In this document: in pieces, positions 61,362-64,000 of the stretch
How positions within the stretch are numbered: position 1 is the stretch's first letter
Layout: every line of letters starts with the position of its first letter
Assembly: GCF_902705885.1 (NCBI RefSeq)
Contig: NZ_CACSIP010000002.1
Coordinates: 56,471 to 120,470 of the forward strand
DNA length: 64,000 bases
Reading direction: 5' to 3'
Origin: Mycolicibacterium austroafricanum
GTDB lineage: Bacteria > Actinomycetota > Actinomycetes > Mycobacteriales > Mycobacteriaceae
Position numbers and translations under genes: made by a program
Notes under the pieces: model-generated
Databases searched by the model: none
Told to the model about the DNA's origin: nothing
The model's input: the letters and a program-made list of their open reading frames with translations, nothing else

Positions 61362-61489
61362 GACCGCGTGGTCGCCTTTCCGCGTTCGGGTGCCGCTGTA
61401 CATTCCCCCGCCTGCATGGTAACGACATTCTCAGTATTGGAGAAGGCAGTTCTGAAAAGTTCCATCTACCTCGAGCCGGAAGGGCCGAC
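61362..61489. promoter_or_regulatory. Divergent LLM promoter region with three phased half-sites
   Basis: In the 128-base gap, TTCTC (61428-61432), GAGAA (61440-61444) and TTCT (61450-61453) alternate at roughly one helical turn, forming two overlapping dyads. They could be a regulator site shared by both LLM genes. It does not resemble the CTTTACAA-N13-TGTCACGC element, so these genes may belong to another regulon. Confidence 0.4.
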
Positions 61490-62416
61490 ATGCAGTTCTC
61501 GATCACCCACCCGATGCACAGCCACCCGTACAACCCCGAACTCGTCGCGGGCGCCGGCATCGCGCAGGTCGCGGTGGCCGCCGAGAAGGCCGGCTTCGGC
61601 GGATTCGGGTTCACCGATCATCCGGCGCCGACGCAGCGGTGGCTGGAAGCCGGTGGTCACGATGCGCTCGACCCCTTCGTGGCGATGAGTTACGCCGCCG
61701 CCCACACGACGACGTTGCGACTGATCCCGAATATTGTCGTGCTGCCGTACCGGAATCCGTTCGTGGTCGCCAAGGCGGGCGCGACCTTGGACCTGTTGTC
61801 GGACGGCCGGTTCACGCTGGCGGTAGGGGCGGGCTACCTGAAACGCGAATTCGCGGCGCTGGGAGTTGATTTCGACGATCGGGCGGCGCTGTTCGAGGAG
61901 TCGCTCGAGGTGATCCGGGCAATCTGGACGACCGACGACGTGACGTTCGAGGGCAAGCACTTCAGCGCCCGCGGTATCACGGCCCATCCCCGGCCGATGG
62001 CCAAGCCGCACCCCCCGATCTGGATCGGTGGCAACACCGCGGCGGCGCGGGCCCGGGTGGCGGCCCACGGCCAGGGGTGGTGCCCGTTCCGGGCTCCTGC
62101 GGTGCTCGCCCGGACTGCGCGCACCGCCACCCTGGACTCGGTCGAGCGCCTCACCGCCGGGATCGCAGATCTTCGGCGGCGCCTCGAGGACGCCGGTCGT
62201 GACCCTCGGGACATCGACGTGGTGTTCACCAACAGCGTCGGTGGCAGCCCTGGCGACGACGACTTCGACGCCGGCGCGTTCCTGACCGGGGTGGCCGAAC
62301 TCGAGGCGGCGGGGGTGACCTGGGTTCAGGTGTCGGTGCCCGGGGACAGCCTGTCGCACGCGCTCGAAGCGATCGAGGAGTTCGGGTCCTCGGTCGTCGC
62401 CGAGGTCAGCCGTTGA
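61490..62416 (+). CDS. LLM class F420-dependent oxidoreductase
   Basis: A second luciferase-like flavin/F420 oxidoreductase, 308 aa. FGGFGFTDHPAPTQRWLEAGGHDALDPF (two blocks, about residues 37-63), TTTLRLIPNIVVLPYRNPFVVAKAGATLDLLSDGRF and GVGAGYLKREF-type VGAGYLKREFAALGVDF are typical. HPPIWIGGNTAAARARVAAHGQGW marks the cofactor side. It belongs to the subgroup annotated as probable F420-dependent oxidoreductases (TIGR03619-type). It converges with the MDR reductase, overlapping by 11 bases. It may reduce an enone or oxidise an alcohol in the pathway; not known. Confidence 0.92.
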   Translation: MQFSITHPMHSHPYNPELVAGAGIAQVAVAAEKAGFGGFGFTDHPAPTQRWLEAGGHDALDPFVAMSYAAAHTTTLRLIPNIVVLPYRNPFVVAKAGATLDLLSDGRFTLAVGAGYLKREFAALGVDFDDRAALFEESLEVIRAIWTTDDVTFEGKHFSARGITAHPRPMAKPHPPIWIGGNTAAARARVAAHGQGWCPFRAPAVLARTARTATLDSVERLTAGIADLRRRLEDAGRDPRDIDVVFTNSVGGSPGDDDFDAGAFLTGVAELEAAGVTWVQVSVPGDSLSHALEAIEEFGSSVVAEVSR

Positions 62417-63419
62417 GCCGCACCAGCGTCTTGCCGATGTTGGCCCCGGTGAACAGGCCGTTGAGGGCATCGACGCAGGACTCGATGCCCTCGAAGATGT
62501 GCTCGCGGTGCACCAGCAAACCGTCATGTTCCCACTGCCGCAACGCCGCGAACGCCTCGTCGAAGCGGCCCCATTCGTCCAGCGCGTTGAACCCTTGCAT
62601 CGTCGCGGTTTTCGCGAGCAGGTTCACATAGTTCGCCGGCCCGGGATGATCGCCGGTGAGATAGCTGGAGATGACTCCGCAGAGCACGACGCGTGCCTTG
62701 TGTGCCAGCCGGCCGAGCACCGCGTCGAGGATCGGACCGCCGACGTTGTCGAAGTACACGTCGACACCACGCGGACAGTGCTCCCTGAGCGCGGCAGGCA
62801 GGTCCTCGCCGCGGTAGTCGATGCACGCGTCGAATCCGAAGTCCTGCACCACGGCCCGGCATTTGTGCGCCCCGCCGGCAATGCCGACCACGCGTGCGCC
62901 GGCGATCTTGGCGATCTGGCCCGCCACCGAACCGGTCGCGCCCGCGGCCGCCGACACCACGACCGTCTCACCCGGCTGCGGGCGTCCGACACCGGTCATC
63001 CCGAAGTAGGCCGTGGCCCCGGTGGGGCCGTACACCGACATCACCGCCCGGTGGTCGACTTGATCTCCGGGCCCGGGCACCGGGGTGGTGAACAGGTCGT
63101 CGCGCACGAGTGTGTACTCCTGAAATCCCGTCAGGGTCGTCACGACGTCGCCGACGGAGTAGGCCGGACACCGGGACGCCACCACCTCGCCGATGCCCGC
63201 CGCGCGGATGCACTCACCCAGTTGCACCGGCGGCAAGTAGCTCGGCTGGTCGTCGAGCCAGGTCCGCGCCGCGGCGTCGATGCCCACGTAGCTGGTGCGC
63301 ACCAGCGCCTCCCCGTCGCCGGGTTCGAGTGCGTCCACTGTCACCAGTTCGGTGTCCTCCGGCGCGACCAGCCCGCGTGGCCGGCGGCGCAACAGGATCT
63401 GGCGGTTCTTCGGCGGCAT
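62406..63419 (-). CDS. NADP-dependent MDR oxidoreductase (leukotriene B4 dehydrogenase/CurA-like enoyl reductase)
   Basis: A 337-aa zinc-free medium-chain reductase of the prostaglandin/curcumin reductase group, which reduces alpha,beta-unsaturated ketones with NADPH. Its N-terminus, PPKNRQILLRRRPRGLVAPEDTELV, is the family start. The NADP site is ETVVVSAAAGATGSVAGQIAKI (about 138-159), followed by GGAHKCRAVVQDFGFDACIDYR. No zinc ligands are seen. ATG 63419 is preferred to the TTG at 63437, as homologues begin at MPPKNRQ. It is on the same strand as the DUF427 gene, 46 bases away. Confidence 0.9.
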   Translation of the reverse strand: MPPKNRQILLRRRPRGLVAPEDTELVTVDALEPGDGEALVRTSYVGIDAAARTWLDDQPSYLPPVQLGECIRAAGIGEVVASRCPAYSVGDVVTTLTGFQEYTLVRDDLFTTPVPGPGDQVDHRAVMSVYGPTGATAYFGMTGVGRPQPGETVVVSAAAGATGSVAGQIAKIAGARVVGIAGGAHKCRAVVQDFGFDACIDYRGEDLPAALREHCPRGVDVYFDNVGGPILDAVLGRLAHKARVVLCGVISSYLTGDHPGPANYVNLLAKTATMQGFNALDEWGRFDEAFAALRQWEHDGLLVHREHIFEGIESCVDALNGLFTGANIGKTLVRLNG

Positions 63420-63465
63420 CAGCCAGAAACTACCCAAGCCGCGGCTGGGCCGGACCCGATCACGT

Positions 63466-64000
63466 TCATTTCGGCGGCCACAGGGCGGGCTTCGGCAACT
63501 CGGCTAGCACCTGCAGCCTCGACTCGTCGAAACTCAACATGCCCTTGATCGGCCGGCTCTCGGGCAGCGGGTCCTGGTAGCTCCACGCCACGTCATCGAC
63601 GACGGTGCCGCCGACGCCGGCACACCAGTAGGTGGCGTGGCCTTTGTAGTTGCAGTAGCTGGTCGTCGCGGATCGGCTCAGCAGATCCGTGCGAACGAGC
63701 GACGGATCGACATAGAGCCGCGGCTCGAGCGCGGTCTCGAACAGGATCGTCGTGTCGTCGGTGTCGACCAGGCTCGTGCCGAGCACGTCGACCCGCAGCC
63801 GCCGGCTGGTCGGGCGGCAGTCCACCCGGTGGTACGGGTTGGGCGGATAGTGCACCAACGGTCGGCCCTCCTCGATCCAGCTGTCCATCAGCGCCCAGGG
63901 CACCACCACGTAGCCGGGAGCTTCGGGTACCGGATCGCCCTGCAGGTCCCCGATCTCGTCGGCCGCGAAGGCGAAGCTGAGCGGGCGGCCGCGGCGGTGC
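63466..64000 (-). CDS. DUF427 domain-containing protein (5' end outside window)
   Basis: The 3' part of a gene that continues past the right edge; the frame is open to base 64000 and reads as coding there (RPLSFAFAADEIGDL). The DUF427 domain shows YHRVDCRPTSRRLRV, DTTILFETALEPRLYVDPSLV and the conserved TSYCNYKGHATYWCAG, with YQDPLPESRPIKGMLSF after it. Function of DUF427 is unknown; these small beta-barrel proteins are common in actinobacteria. The internal codon at 63909 is not the start. Confidence 0.88.
   Translation of the reverse strand, partial: HRRGRPLSFAFAADEIGDLQGDPVPEAPGYVVVPWALMDSWIEEGRPLVHYPPNPYHRVDCRPTSRRLRVDVLGTSLVDTDDTTILFETALEPRLYVDPSLVRTDLLSRSATTSYCNYKGHATYWCAGVGGTVVDDVAWSYQDPLPESRPIKGMLSFDESRLQVLAELPKPALWPPK

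Overview
The window is high-GC actinobacterial DNA, most likely from an environmental, fast-growing Mycobacterium (Mycolicibacterium). The evidence is a chromosomal backbone in the gene order known from M. tuberculosis Rv2897c to Rv2880c, read here left to right: yifB, dprA, viuB-like, xerC, M23 peptidase, rpsB, tsf, amidase, marR, pyrH, frr, cdsA, rlmN. It also has a full YrbE/Mce operon, F420-dependent luciferase-like enzymes, a mycofactocin-type SDR and P450-type [3Fe-4S] ferredoxin. Species cannot be named from sequence alone.

Region 1 (1-19.0 kb) is a steroid-type island. It starts with the 3' end of a ketosteroid dehydrogenase, followed by a KshA-like Rieske oxygenase, an HsaA-like flavin monooxygenase, an HsaC-like extradiol dioxygenase, an SDR and an enoyl-CoA hydratase-like protein. 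A complete yrbEA-yrbEB-mceABCDEF import operon follows, then a convergent acyl-CoA dehydrogenase and a second FAD steroid dehydrogenase-like gene. Together they suggest import and ring opening of a steroid-like substrate. The island abuts yifB, where yraN would be expected.

Region 2 (19.2-42.6 kb) is the housekeeping backbone with insertions. These are a lactate 2-monooxygenase-like gene between viuB and xerC; a polyprenyl glycosylphosphotransferase between tsf and the amidase; and an ABC exporter, APC permease, copper amine oxidase and GH16 glucanase between the amidase and marR. A methyltransferase lies divergent from marR.

Region 3 (42.7-64 kb) is a dense catabolic cluster. It has two P450s, a [3Fe-4S] ferredoxin, a Baeyer-Villiger-type monooxygenase, SDR and MDR dehydrogenases, an aldehyde dehydrogenase, an SMP-30 lactonase, a thioesterase, an alpha/beta hydrolase, a class III CoA-transferase, an HpcH-type aldolase, an acyl-CoA dehydrogenase, two LLM flavoproteins, a kinase-fold phosphotransferase and two paralogous TetR regulators. 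The order of chemistries (hydroxylation, oxidation to ketone, lactone formation, hydrolysis, CoA activation, beta-oxidation) suggests breakdown of an alicyclic or isoprenoid compound; the substrate is unknown.

The most striking signal is a non-coding element, CTTTACAA-N13-TGTCACGC. It occurs four times in Region 3 with identical spacing, plus one diverged copy. It reads as two overlapping back-to-back promoters whose predicted start points fall on the start codons of the flanking genes, giving leaderless transcripts. It appears to tie the cluster into one regulon. No tRNA, rRNA, CRISPR array, transposase or phage gene was seen.
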